NCBI GenBank assembly: GCA_963969365.1
Contig: OZ017760.1
Coordinates: forward strand, 1,674,001-1,738,000
Direction of reading: 5' to 3'
Source: Asterochloris sp. CNOR1
Lineage: Eukaryota; Chlorophyta; Trebouxiophyceae; Trebouxiales; Trebouxiaceae
DNA length: 64,000 bases
Part shown: piece by piece, positions 11,601 through 22,281 of the stretch
Layout: each line of letters begins with the position of its first letter
How positions within the stretch are numbered: the first letter of the stretch is position 1
Notes under the pieces: generated by a model
Database searches by the model: none
What the model saw: the letters and a program-made list of their open reading frames with translations, nothing else
Told to the model about the DNA's origin: nothing
Translations under genes and position numbers: made by a program

Positions 11601-14217
11601 GCTGCCGTGCTGCCCCTGGCCTCGTGTCACGCCCGCCCTGCTGCTGCAATGCAGGCCTCAAGACCCCACACTTGCCGCCACCTCACACTGCACTGAGATA
11701 ACAACTTGCATTGTATTGCCTGCACGGCAGGTCCATGCTGGGTATTACAAGAGGGCTCTATGCTGAGCAAATTGGATTGCAGGCTGCTTCCTGCAGGTCC
11801 AAAACTGCCCCTCACATGGCCTTCTGGAATTACAGGGCCAATCCCTTTCTGTCTGCGCACTGCAGGCCAACATTGACCCTGCCCTGCCCCCCGAGGAGCG
11901 CAATCTGGAGTCCCTGTGCAACAAGATGAAGCAGTACTGCTACCTGCTCGCAGACCTGACCCCCGAGTTGCTGCAGCAGGAGTGTGGCAGCGACTATGAG
12001 GCCATGCGCAAGTATCTCAGGCAGCGCGGAGTTGACGCCTACTGGCAGAAGGTGAGGGGCTCTGCCGGATGTTGGGCTTGCAGCTTCCCTCATGCAGCGG
12101 GGATGGCTGCCTGTTGGCTGAGTGCCACGCTGCGTTCTGGTGCCTCCTTATCCTCGCATGCAAAGGGACCCTGGCAGGATTGAGCGCTGCAGGGGCTGCA
12201 GTGACGTTTTCATTCAGTATGACTGCCATGGGGTCCAACTGCGTGTTTGCCACTGTGCTAATCGGCTCGCTGCATGCCTTCTGGCAGGCACAGGGAGTCG
12301 CTTCAGGCCCTGCCACCTGTCGGCTTTGCAGCTTGCTCTGGCTGCATTGGGATGGGATGCCTGATGGTATGGGGCAGGGCCAGGAGGGGATGCATTTCCT
12401 GCACCGAGCTGGTGCAAGCCTGTTTCCAATAAGGACGCACTCTGCTCGGCGCGACCTTGCCCTGCACCGCCTTGCACACTTGGCTGCTGTTGAGCATGCT
12501 GCATTGCCTCCTTGGTGCAATGCTGCCCTGCTGCCCTGCTGCCTCTGCTCACTGCTGCCCTGCTGCCTCTGCTCACTGCTGCCACCCTGCATGGTCAGCA
12601 GCTGATCTTGATGCCTGGCACACTTTTAAACTGCCTATATGTTGGTTGAATCACCGAGCCAGGGGGGCTGTTGCAGGTCACACCCGCTGCATCATTAGTT
12701 TACAGTAATCTGCCACTCTAGTGGAGGAGATTGCCAAGCCTCTGTAGCCAAAGCTGGATTGAGCTTGGCTGCATGATTGCTCTGCCATGCCGTCTGCTTA
12801 CATCGGTTCACCATGCCTGTTGGTGGGGGGAATTGCTGAGCCACTGCAGCCCGAGCTGCGAGCTTGACAGACTATCCAGCTGGCTGCATGACTGCCTGTT
12901 AAGCTGTGCGCTCACACATTGCCTCACCCCTGCCTGCAGGTGGAGGAGGTTAACAGTGCAGAGCCGGGGCTGATGCAGGATGTGCAGCGCTACTTTGTCC
13001 TTACGCAGACAGACAACCTCTGGAAGGAGCACTTGCAGGCGATCAAGTTCCTGCAACAGGTGAGCACTTTTCTAATACTAACGTGACCAGCCTAGACTCA
13101 CGCCAGCCCAGCTTTGGTGTCTGGGGTTCAACTCCGGGCCCCAGTCAGGCCTGTAGCTAGGCGCAAGACCAGACGCCATCGCTCAGCATCTTCTGTGCCT
13201 GTCGCTGTGGCACTGGCCTCATCAGAGGGGTTGTTTCACCCCCCAGGCAGCAGGATGCTCGTGCAGGCTGTGGTGCTATGCAAGCACTGCAGCACTGGCC
13301 TTATGAGAGGGTGTACTTCGCTCCAGGCAGGAGGATGCTTGTGCAGGCTCTGGGGCTGTGCAGCTGTGCCCAGAGCGGTTTCACTGGTTCACCCCTGACT
13401 GCTGTATTCCCAACCCTGTGCTTTCATGTCAATATTGATTTGTTGTTGCCACCCTGCAGGCTCTGGGGCTGTGCAGCTGTGCCCAGAGGGGTCCCCTGTT
13501 TCAAACTCTGATCCCTGTTTCCCCAACCCTGTGCTTTAATGTCAACATTGATCTATTGTGCCACCCTGCAGGCTGTGGGGCTGCGCGGCTACGCTCAGAG
13601 GGACCCTCTGGTGGAGTACAAGCTGGAGGGTTATAACCTATTTCTGGACATGATGGCCCAGATTCGGCGTAACACCATATACAATGTGTACCAGTTTGAC
13701 CCCACCAAGGTAACATCTTGTCGCCCCCACCCCCACCCCCAGCCTGGGTGGTGGGCTGCAATGCCCTGCTGGTTCTTTGTGCTACAGCACAGCAGGCCCT
13801 GTGCATGTCGATCTCTGCTCCGTGCCTGAGCCCTACCACAATATGCCTCCCATGCTACACTCCCCACTCCGGCATTCGTTGTACCTGCTGTCTCAGACAG
13901 AAGACCCTCTCACTGTACCTGCATGCTGAGCAAGCAGGCGCTGCCTGCAGGTGCCAAAGCGCCAGCAGCAGCAGTCCTCCCAGGAGACGCAGGTTGAGCA
14001 GAAGAAGCAGCAGCTTTCGGCTGAGCAGCCAGAGGTCGAGGGACCTGCAGATGGCAGTGGTGCAGGGGATGAGACGCTTGAGCATGTCGCTCAAGAGGCA
14101 CAGAAGAACGGGGCAGCACACAATGGGACCAGCGCCCAGGGCAATGGAGCCTCCAACGGCAGCAAGAGAAAGGGCGGCAAGAAGCAGAAGGCAAAATCTG
14201 GCGTGCGCAAGCGCTGA
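2645..14217 (+). CDS. SECA1: Plastid protein-translocase ATPase SecA (SECA1 type), 21 exons
   Basis: SecA drives proteins through the thylakoid Sec channel by ATP hydrolysis. Exons: 2645-2926, 3149-3286, 3764-3937, 4319-4423, 4792-4884, 5132-5256, 5464-5587, 5969-6126, 6423-6513, 6776-6938, 7299-7432, 7945-8090, 8419-8582, 9218-9348, 9676-9812, 10407-10572, 11163-11330, 11866-12051, 12940-13059, 13572-13709, 13951-14217. They total 3210 nt (1069 aa) with every phase matching. The first ~70 residues are Arg/Ser/Ala-rich and acid-poor, as in a chloroplast transit peptide. Walker A GEGKT is at 176-180, Walker B DEVD at 280-283, NMAGRGTD at 559-566 and the [15 protein letters not shown] arginine-finger region near 711-725. 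The last exon is a Gln/Lys-rich tail ending KSGVRKR without the bacterial C-terminal zinc-binding cysteines. The intron after 4884 uses a GC donor. Identity is certain; the exact ATG is inferred. Confidence 0.98.
12525..12592. repeat. Short CTGCC/CTGCT tandem repeat in SECA1 intron 18
   Basis: A unit of about 26 bases containing CTGCTGCCCTGCTGCCTCTG is repeated about two and a half times inside the long intron between exons 18 and 19. It looks like simple slippage or unequal-exchange sequence with no coding role. Confidence 0.6.
12724..12905. repeat. Diverged ~103-base duplication in SECA1 intron 18
   Basis: Two similar blocks start near 12724 and 12827. Each has a GA(A/G)ATTGC..AGCC segment, then (A)GC..GAGCTTG and a shared GGCTGCATGA(T/C)TGC segment. 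The second ends about 35 bases before exon 19. Similarity is visible by eye but diverged. It belongs to the same class of intron-internal duplication as the array at 13207-13571. Confidence 0.45.
13207..13571 (+). repeat. Tandem pseudo-exon array in SECA1 intron 19
   Basis: The start of exon 20 (GCTGTGGGGCTGCGCGGCTA, from 13572) has two decayed copies upstream, at 13347 and 13460, each right after a GCAG acceptor. Spacing is 113 and then 112 bases. In the exon the codons read [13 protein letters not shown]; in the copies they read [10 protein letters not shown] and [13 protein letters not shown]. The pyrimidine-rich flank (CCAACCCTGTGCTTTAATGT-like) is copied too. An older 80-base unit, near 13212 and 13292, precedes it. 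The copies resemble exon 5' edges with acceptors but have lost the rest of the exon. Confidence 0.85.
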
Positions 14218-14672
14218 TGTGGTGGCAGACGGCCTGCTGCGGGCATCATTGGTGCAGAGGCAGCTCCCATTGCACAAATGTGATGACTTCCCATTTTCTC
14301 AGCCTCTGAGGCAACATTTCATTCCTTGATCCATGCTTTGGAAATGCATGTATGGACTGCAGTCCTGAAATGAAGTTTGAAAGTTCCTCATCACCGTAGG
14401 CTGTTGTGCGTCGCTTGATCTGATGGTATCAGCAGCGTAAGGGCCGCTGCAGCTCAGGCCACAGCTGCAGCATGACCTGGACCAGAATGCCACAGGAGCT
14501 GCAGCTGCAAGTGCTGGTGCTCCCAGAAGTGAATGCAGTATCTATCTCTGCTCATTGATGAAAGCCACTTAGCACCCGCCAACCGCTAACCTCCGAAAAG
14601 GTGTTGACTGGGTCCCTGGGGAGCGCAATCAATCCAACAGGCAGAATGCCCTCACAATCCATGATATGATGC
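14218..14672. other. Intergenic interval between SECA1 and the apyrase gene
   Basis: 455 bases between the SECA1 stop and the apyrase start codon, both on the plus strand. It should contain the SECA1 3' UTR and the apyrase promoter. I see no convincing ORF, repeat, TGTAA signal or RNA gene. Confidence 0.5.
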
Positions 14673-17600
14673 ATGCCTGGGAGAGCAGTCGATCTGTTGG
14701 ACAGGGCCAAGCCACATGCCTTCAAGGTCGGACCAGCTTCATGCTCAGCTGCAGAGTGCTGCCAGGTGCTGACCTGCATCCCTCTGAGGCAGGCACCCAA
14801 GGAGCCCTCATGCGGACGGGTGCAGAGCTTCATCCAGCAGAACACGCGCCATGTGCTTGTTGCCCTGGTGCTGCTGGTGAGCTAAAGGCCAGGCTGAATT
14901 GGTTGCCAATTGCAACAGATACCTTCAGCGTTGCCGCTGCGTGAGTGGCGCTCCCCGCACTCGTGCTGTTGATGACCCAAAGCAAGTTCTTTTGGACGCC
15001 ACATGCATCAGCAGAAATGCTAGCCCTCGTGTTTCCCTGCGGACCGTCCCTGGAGCAGTCAATGTACTTCACCTCTGCAGACCCTGCTGCTAAGCTTTAA
15101 CACGTGCATTGCGTCTCTGCAGATCCTGCTGCTGGCTTCGCTGGCGCTGAGCCTGCCCCGCTGGCTAGCCGCACCAGACTATGTGCTCATCATTGACGCT
15201 GGAAGCACAGGCACCCGCATGTGAGCCCCTGCCTTCTTACAGGTCGAGTCTCATTGACACAAGCACATGCACCCACCTGGCACACCTGCCTCTCCTTCCT
15301 GTCGCAAAGGGCACTACTTCAGGTGCAGCCCTTCCTCAAGCAAACAGCACTACATGCAAGGCTTGCCCCTCAAGCAGTCTCGTCGTGCCTCCTCTCATGC
15401 ATGGTACTGCGTCAGGGTGGCAGCCCCGGCCTGTACCAGTGCCTCCAAGCCGCTGCTGCCACCTCAGGCAAGTAGCTGTGCTGTACTTATAGTACGAGGC
15501 GTGATATCTGCAATTACCTAGCTTCTCTTGTCTCAACCTTTCCAGCCGTGCAGTGCTGCTCCCCTGCTGCAGCATTGCCATCTGCTGGCAGGACCGCGCA
15601 GGGCGCTTACCGCGGCTGACTCCTGTGAATAATCATGCTGCCAGCCACAAGGGTGAGACCCTGCAGTGCATCACATCAGCGATGGAGGATGGGACTGTGC
15701 GCTGCGCATGCTGCCCGGGGTGGCCTTCATGCTGCACACCACGCCTCCAGAGGCTGCCTGCAGCATGCTACTGCCAGGCCTGCCTCTGCGTCTGTACTCA
15801 GGAGTGGGCACCCAGAAGTTTTGTGAGTTGCCTGTGCAAACACAGATGAGACACGCAACGAGGCACATGCTATGCCTCCAGGCCTAGCAGGATGTAGTGA
15901 AGCAGGTCTCACAAAGCTGCTGGCCATCCTTCAGCTGCGCCGCCTGGTTGCTGCTGCCAGTTTATGGCTTACCGGGTGCCGTGGACACCATCTTCATATA
16001 ACAATACCAGCTGCTGCTGCAAGTTGCAGTGCAGCACTGTGCAGTGTATCAGGAGCGTTTTCAGCTGGATTTGCCTGTCCTGTCCTGTATTGCCCGAGCT
16101 GCTGCTGCTGCAGTGCCGCGGCGGGCAGCCGGGGACGTGCGGGCATATGAGCGTGTTGAGACGGAGCCAGGGCTGGACAAGTTCGTGGGCAATGCACAAG
16201 GTACACCACCGAAAGACTGCCTCAGCAACTGCTTGCAGTCACAACCTGCCAAAACACAACAGAGCCCTGTTTGCGTCCCTTTGTTGTGGATGCATGCATG
16301 CAGGCTGAACTGTTTTTGCAGACTGCCTGTCCTGCACACAGCTCCTGTCCTAGCATCTGCCGCCATCACTGCTTCCACCTCTGTACAGCATCAGGCAGTC
16401 GTGCAGCCAGCACTCATGCATCTGCTGCTGCCCTGCAGGGCTGCAGACCCATGCGCTGGGCCCCTTGTTGGACTGGGCTGCAGCAGTCGTGCCGGCGCGG
16501 CAGCACAGCAGGACCCCAATCTTCCTGCTGGGCACCGCTGGCCTGCGAAGACTGCCATACGAGCAGCAGCAGGAGCTGCTCGTCACAGCTGGTGATGTCC
16601 TGGCTGCAAGCCCCTTCAGGTGCCCACCACTCTGAACTGCCTGCCATGCAACCGCTGCCTGTAGCCTGACAGCCCAGGCCCCTGCCTGCAGGTTCAAGCC
16701 AGGTTGGGCCCGCACGATCACAGGGGCTGACGAGGGGGTTCATGGCTGGATTGCCCTCAATTACGTGACGGGGCACCTGGCCCCCCACCCCCTGACAGCC
16801 CCCAAGTCCACCGGCACTGCCAGTGCCAGCCAGTCAGCCCACAGCTCCTCCGGCATGGCGGTGACGGCAGCCATTGCTGGGACGGCGCCATTGCAGGCTG
16901 CAGACCTGGGGCTGGCCACTGTTGGAGCGCTGGACTTGGGGGGGTCGTCGCTGGAGGTCACCTTTGCCCTGAAGGCTGGGGAGAGCAGCCAAGCCACAGG
17001 TGGGCTTCCCAGGACGCTGCACTTGATAAGGATCAGTCACACCGTCAGACTTCAGCCTTCAGGCTCAGCCATGGCAGCCAACCCACAGGTGCACAGGCAG
17101 GGTTGCCGCGTAATCACTAAGAGCCAGCTGCTGGGCTCACTGGGGCTCAGCGTAACTGCAGCCACGCCACAGTTTGGGCCCCCTGAATGCCGAGCCCGCA
17201 AGCTCTGGAGTTGCTGAGGCTCAAGGAAGCAGCTGAGACACAGGCATAGGGAGCAGCTGCAATTCGCCCCTCAGCCTCATTGCTTCATGGGACATGTGTT
17301 GTCCTGTTGTTGCCATGCCATGTTGCAGGCTCGTGCCCAGCAGGAAAAAAACCCTTTTTGTCACTGCCTCTCTTCAACAGGGTCTTCTGCTGGCGCCACT
17401 GCAAGTCACTCCCCTGCTGCCTGCAGTCAATTTGACAGTCATGGGCGTCCAGTATGCCTTGTTTTCCCAGATGCACCACGGGTTTGGCTTGAACGACGCC
17501 TTTGACCGCTCTGTGGGCATCCTCCAGAGGAGGCAGCAACCCACAGCCAATGCAAGCGACACCATGCTTGACCACCAGGACATCACACCACCTCACAGCA

Positions 17601-20600
17601 CAGTATCCACCAGCCTCGAAACACTGCCCAGAAATCAGGCAGATCAGCATGAGCAGCTCAGCCTGACCAACACACCCACAGATTTTCATGCGGGGCTAGT
17701 GCCGGGCCCAGCTCTGTCCAACAGCACTGTGGGGGGGGCTGTCCCCACCCGCAGCGGCCGGAGCACTATGCTGCTGGGCCGCCATGGAGAGAGACGGCCA
17801 AACCGCAGGCTGGCAGAGGCTACTGCTGCTGCACTGGAGCATCCCTGCCTCAATGTTGGCTATGTCAGGACCTACACCAGGGCAGGGCAGGCGCCACCCC
17901 GCAACGTGACCCTCACTGGCAGGCAAGGCTGCTGTCGTGGTCTCCATTTGACCAGCCTTCATGGTTGCCTATCGGGGCATGCTGCCTGCTTGCTTCTGTG
18001 TTCTAGGTCACCTGGATGCCCTTCTTGCTTTTGTTTTCCGCCCTATCCCAGACTCAGCACGTTGGAGCTGGGTCGATCTTTGCAGCCAGCACAGCATCAG
18101 GACCTGCCAGACAACTTTTAGCCTAAACACCAAGGCTCCAATGTCCCTGTGTTACATTGTGCGACTGAAGTGCAGGCCGGACTGGGAAGCCTGCCGGGAC
18201 CTGGCAGGGGCAGTGGTGGGACAGCCGCAGGCACTCTGCCTGCAGCCGCCCTGTGGATTGGGGTCGCCCCAGCCAAACAGCAGCGACCCCTTCTACGCAC
18301 TCACAGGTGGGCGCGCCCTGCTGGCTCAGAAGCCCCAACATGCTGCAGCCCCCTGCCCTTCTGTTTGTATCCCTCTTGCTGTCCACCACTCTGTGCAGCC
18401 AGGTCTGCTGTTCCTGATGGTGTGATTACTCAACGCCACAACACATTCCTGCACAGCAATCTGCAGAGATTGCAGGCTGCCTGCAGTTTGGCCCACAATG
18501 GCAGCGCATGATGCAGATTTTCCAGCCTGTCATGATGCCTGCTTGAAGCCCTGTTGCTGCCTTTGACTACTGTACCAGGCCGTTGCCCGCAAGCTTCTGA
18601 ATTAGTTTCTACTGCCTGGGCCATCTCCAAGGCACACAGGACCATGTCTGGCAGCATGGCAGGCCCTTTCATCATGGTGCACAACCCGCAGCCGTAGCTC
18701 TCTGTGAGCATGGCAGCCCTGTTGCTGCAGGCTTTTATGTGGTCTACCACTTTCTGGGGCTGCCGTCCACAGCCAGCCTGGCCCAGCTACAGCAGGGTGG
18801 AGAGGATCTGTGCAGCACTCAGTGGGCCCACATTGCAGCCACACGGGGCCAGGAGATACATGTTGAGCAATACTGCTTCAGGTGAATGGCATATGCTGCT
18901 GCCGCCTGGTCTGCTTCCTGGTGGACAGGTCCCTATCGAGGCATCCAGGTCTCAGCACTGCCCTCAATAGGTGCTTTCTGTGGCCACAAAACAACAGTGC
19001 CTGCACTCCATCAACTTCCTGCCACCTGTTCACACCCTTCTGCCACAACACTGGGAGCCTGCAGGGTGCAACGCTGTATAGCCAGGGCCTAAGCATCCTG
19101 TGCTGTCCTGGTCGTCACATTCCGTGGGCCCTGCTGCATGTAGGGTGCACTACATCACCCAGCTGCTGAGGGAAGGTCTGCACCTGGAGGAGCCCCAGGT
19201 GCACATTGGCCGCGGCAATGAGGGCTGGACTCTGGGGGCAGCCCTGGCCGAGAACTCTAAGCTGAGGGACAGGGAGGGTGCAGGTCAGTTGCAGCAGGGG
19301 TTCAAGCTGTGTTGTAAGTGGAGGCTGCGGTGGTTGCAGCTGTGCTGTGGGGAGGGAGGCTAGCTGCGGTGGTCCCAGCTGTGCTGTGGGGAGGGAAGCT
19401 GGCTGCAGTGGTCCCAGCTGTGCTGTGGGGAGGGAGGCTGGCTGCGGGTGTCCAAGCCATGCTGTGGGTGGGAGCCTGCAAGGGTCCAAGCTGTGCTGTG
19501 GTGTGGGAGGCTGCGGGGGTGCAAGCTGTGCTGTGGGTGGGAGCCTGCGGTGGTCCAAGCTGTGCTGTGGTGTGGGAGGCTGCGGGGGTGCAAGCTGTGC
19601 TGTGGGTGGGAGGCTGGCTGCGGGGTCCAAGCTGTGCTGTGAGTGGGAGGCTACGGCGTGTGGGCCAGGCCTTGGGGCTCCCCCCAATGGCGTATGGCCA
19701 GAGGCTGCCTTGCACACTTTGTCAAGGTTCTATCCTGCTGTAGGGCATGGTTGGCCACCTCACGAGGGCGTCTCTGCCAGGCCGTTCTGTCAAATGCAGG
19801 TCACATCCATGATGGGGGATTGGTCAAGGAGCCGCCTGCAATCATGTGCTCCTTGACAAGCATGCAGCGTCGTGCAGCAGCACCACAGGCGCTGTAAGCA
19901 GCCCACCTGCACCTCCCTGCAGCAGCACTTCACACCAAGTGCACAAACAAGGCAATGCTTCTGAGCACATGGGTGGTGCTCTTTGCATGTTGCTGGCCCA
20001 GCCCAGCTCACTGAGTATCCACACACTGTCTGTCCATGCTGCAGGGCAAACAAGTGGCATGCAAGATTCTCGCCTGGCTGTCACGTTGCTGTGGGCTGTG
20101 GTCGCACTCCTGGTCGGTGCCCTAGCAGGTGTCTTGGTGTATTCTTATGGGCACAAGGTGGGCTCCAGAGCAGGCCAACTTGATTGCAGTTGCGGGACAT
20201 GCCTTGTGTCAGGGTGTGCAGAGGAGTTCCTGCAGGCTGTCAATCTGTGCAGGGATGATGCACCTCAGGCAGCAAGCCTGCGAGTGCCCTTGTGAGACTT
20301 GGGGTACCCCTGCAAGCTGCTGCCTGCCCCCTGTGTCTGACAGCTGTCCACACAAAGGTTTCATTTGCAGTACAACTTGCAGTACGCCCGCATGCTCATG
20401 TGGTGGCGGAACCCTGGCAGCAGCTCATCATGGTGGCCCCTGCAGAGTATGTTCACTTTGTGCACCGCCTGCCCACACAGTGCTGACCTCTCGCATGACA
20501 TCCCACACTGTGGGCCCCGTGGGATTGTTTGCCTATGCAGCGACTGACCCAGAAGAGCAGCATGTGGCCGCTGAATTGCGCGGAACCCCAAGCGATGTGC

Positions 20601-21253
20601 ACGCGTGGTTGCCTGCTTGCGCGACGTGGCCTCACATTGCAGGCTCGGCCACTGACGGGCCCTGCAGGACGCCTGCCTGCCAGGCTCACCAGCAGGTCCC
20701 CAAGCGCAGTGCACCCCTGCAGGTTGGGTGCCTGCGCAGGCGGTGGGAGGGGTCTGACAGTGGCCCCCTGGCGCCCAAGGATTTGGCCAAGGCTGTGCTC
20801 ATGGGGCGCCCTCCGAGCCGCCAGGAGCTTTCTGCGTCACATGCTGGTAGGCAGCAGCTTGCATGGGGGGCTGGCCCTGAATTTATTGACTGCCTGCGCA
20901 ACTTGTCGCCGACCAGTGGCGACACCTCGTGCACAGTCTCTCATGCTGGGCTGGCAGCCATGATGCGGAGCTGGCACCTTGTTCTGTCTGTCTCATGCAC
21001 ACAGCCAGCAGTGTGACTGCCAGTCTCCCTTGCGGTCGCAGGTCAGAGTGTCTTCAGCAGCGCAGCTTCCAACATCAAGGCTGCCACTTCAGCCCTGACC
21101 CAGCCGTTCTCGCCTGTCTCACCACGGCCAATGAGCATTTACAAGAATTTGCAGCATCCTGGCAGCAGACATCCTTCTGGTGCCCGGAAGCGCCAGGCCA
21201 GCACAGAGAATCTGAGTAGCCTGCCCTACCTTGAACAGGAGATACAGGCATAG
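14673..21253 (+). CDS. Membrane apyrase / nucleoside phosphatase (GDA1/CD39 family), 14 exons
   Basis: The family hydrolyses nucleoside tri- and/or diphosphates in the Golgi lumen or outside the cell. Exons: 14673-14876, 15123-15220, 15573-15652, 16114-16200, 16439-16619, 16692-16999, 17427-17922, 18176-18306, 18731-18881, 19144-19283, 20045-20157, 20371-20446, 20643-20846, 21042-21253; 2481 nt, 826 aa. All five apyrase conserved regions are present: DAGSTGTR (93-100), LLGTAGLRRLP (~187), GADEGVHGWIALNY (228-241), DLGGSS (298-303) and GFYVVYHF. A hydrophobic anchor lies at ~58-80 and a second membrane span at ~636-661, followed by a ~165-residue cytosolic Ser/Pro-rich tail. The architecture resembles plant APY5-7 types. 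A long insert after GFGLNDAFDRSV is Ser/Thr-rich and probably disordered. Exons 12 and 13 are the least certain because they are poorly conserved. The intron after 17922 uses a GC donor. Confidence 0.92.
19300..19660. repeat. G-rich minisatellite in apyrase intron 10
   Basis: About nine or ten tandem units share the core AGCTGTGCTGTGG followed by G-rich GGGAGG and GGCTG(C) segments. Units starting at 19338, 19377 and 19416 are 39 bases long. Later ones, near 19488, 19523, 19557, 19592 and 19629, are 34-37 bases. The array begins right after the exon 10 donor. The plus (sense) strand carries repeated runs of three or four G, so the nascent transcript could form G-quadruplexes. Confidence 0.9.
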
Positions 21254-22281
21254 TATTAAATAGCTTCAGACTCTTCAGCACCTGCAATTTGCATTGGCTA
21301 TGGAATGAGCCAACTGCCATACAAAAGGCCTGAGAGCCAAGACTGTTGACATGCATTTGGTGTAAGCAGTAGTGATGAATCAACACAAGCATGGCAATGC
21401 AAGATGTCCAACATGTCTGGGGCAGTATACACTCCCAGGGGTCCCATGATCTCAGGACCCTTGAGGCTGTGGGCTTTCCAAAACTCATGAGCCTGCCCAA
21501 GGGGAGCTCGCTAGGCAGCTGGACACTGTTTGAGGGAGGCGGCCATTGCAAACAAATACACGATGAAGAGTCTGACTCAGAGGCTGTGTGCTTGATTTCC
21601 ATCCTGCGTCAGCTGGTCCAAGCACGTCTTGACCACGTGGTGGCTGTCTGATGCCTGCAGTGGCATTGTTTTGGGACGGCAAGCAGCTGTAAAGGACGCA
21701 TGCTGGGCCTGCCAAGTCAGCCCATTTGTAGCTAGTATTCATGCAAAGGCAGATGCGGCACCACTGTGCAGCATGCAACATTGCTGCACACTGAGCTTGT
21801 TCAAAGCCTGAGGCCAGCCCACCTGTTGCTGATGGCATTGCCGCTGCCCTTGCATGTGGGCAAGGTGCCTACTTCTGTGGCCTCCCCGTGCAGCAGGCTG
21901 AGCTGGCACAGGCCTGATTCAGGGCAATAGCTGATGCTGACTGCCCAGCACACCATGAAGTCCTCGACCCACTCCAGCCATGCAGCTGACGGAATCATCT
22001 TCTGGGTGGTTGCCGAGAAAAGCCAGCTCTGCCGGCAGTGCCAAAAGTTGGCAAGTAACGGGCAAAAGTCAACCTGGAGCAGTCAATCCTGAATTCCCAT
22101 TGATCTCGAAAAGGGGCATTAATGATCTGGCAACATGCACATTGGTCCAAGGCATGCCAGCCTGTGCGAACTGGGGAGCATGAGGCTCTCTGGAAGCGGC
22201 ATGAAAGAGCAGGGCAGCGGAGTGCGCAGTGTGATGCAGTGCCTGCAATGCCAGTCTGGGGGGCCCAAGCTCTGATGGCTG
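21254..22281. other. Convergent 3' interval between the apyrase and the minus-strand membrane protein
   Basis: About 1 kb lies between two convergent stop codons. A TGTAA element at about 21359-21363, roughly 105 bases after the apyrase stop, matches the usual chlorophyte poly(A) signal. The remainder shows no supported exon on either strand; short open frames here lack flanking splice signals. Confidence 0.5.

Noticed and set aside
2645-14217. Bacterial secA or contamination
   Set aside because: Twenty introns, a transit-like N-terminus and a plant-type C-terminus show it is a nuclear gene for a plastid protein.
15303-15492. Possible extra apyrase exon in intron 2
   Set aside because: The phase left by exon 2 (two bases) fits exon 3 at 15573 directly and gives the expected sequence after TGTR; the open frames here have no matching phase.
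19300-19660. CRISPR-like array
   Set aside because: Units are contiguous and drift in length and sequence, with no unique spacers; this is a minisatellite in a eukaryotic intron.
19278-19856. Long plus-strand open frame (192 codons) with Cys/Gly repeats over the apyrase minisatellite
   Set aside because: It is the G-rich intronic repeat read in frame. It has no start context, conserved sequence or splice support, and it lies in an intron of a well-supported gene.
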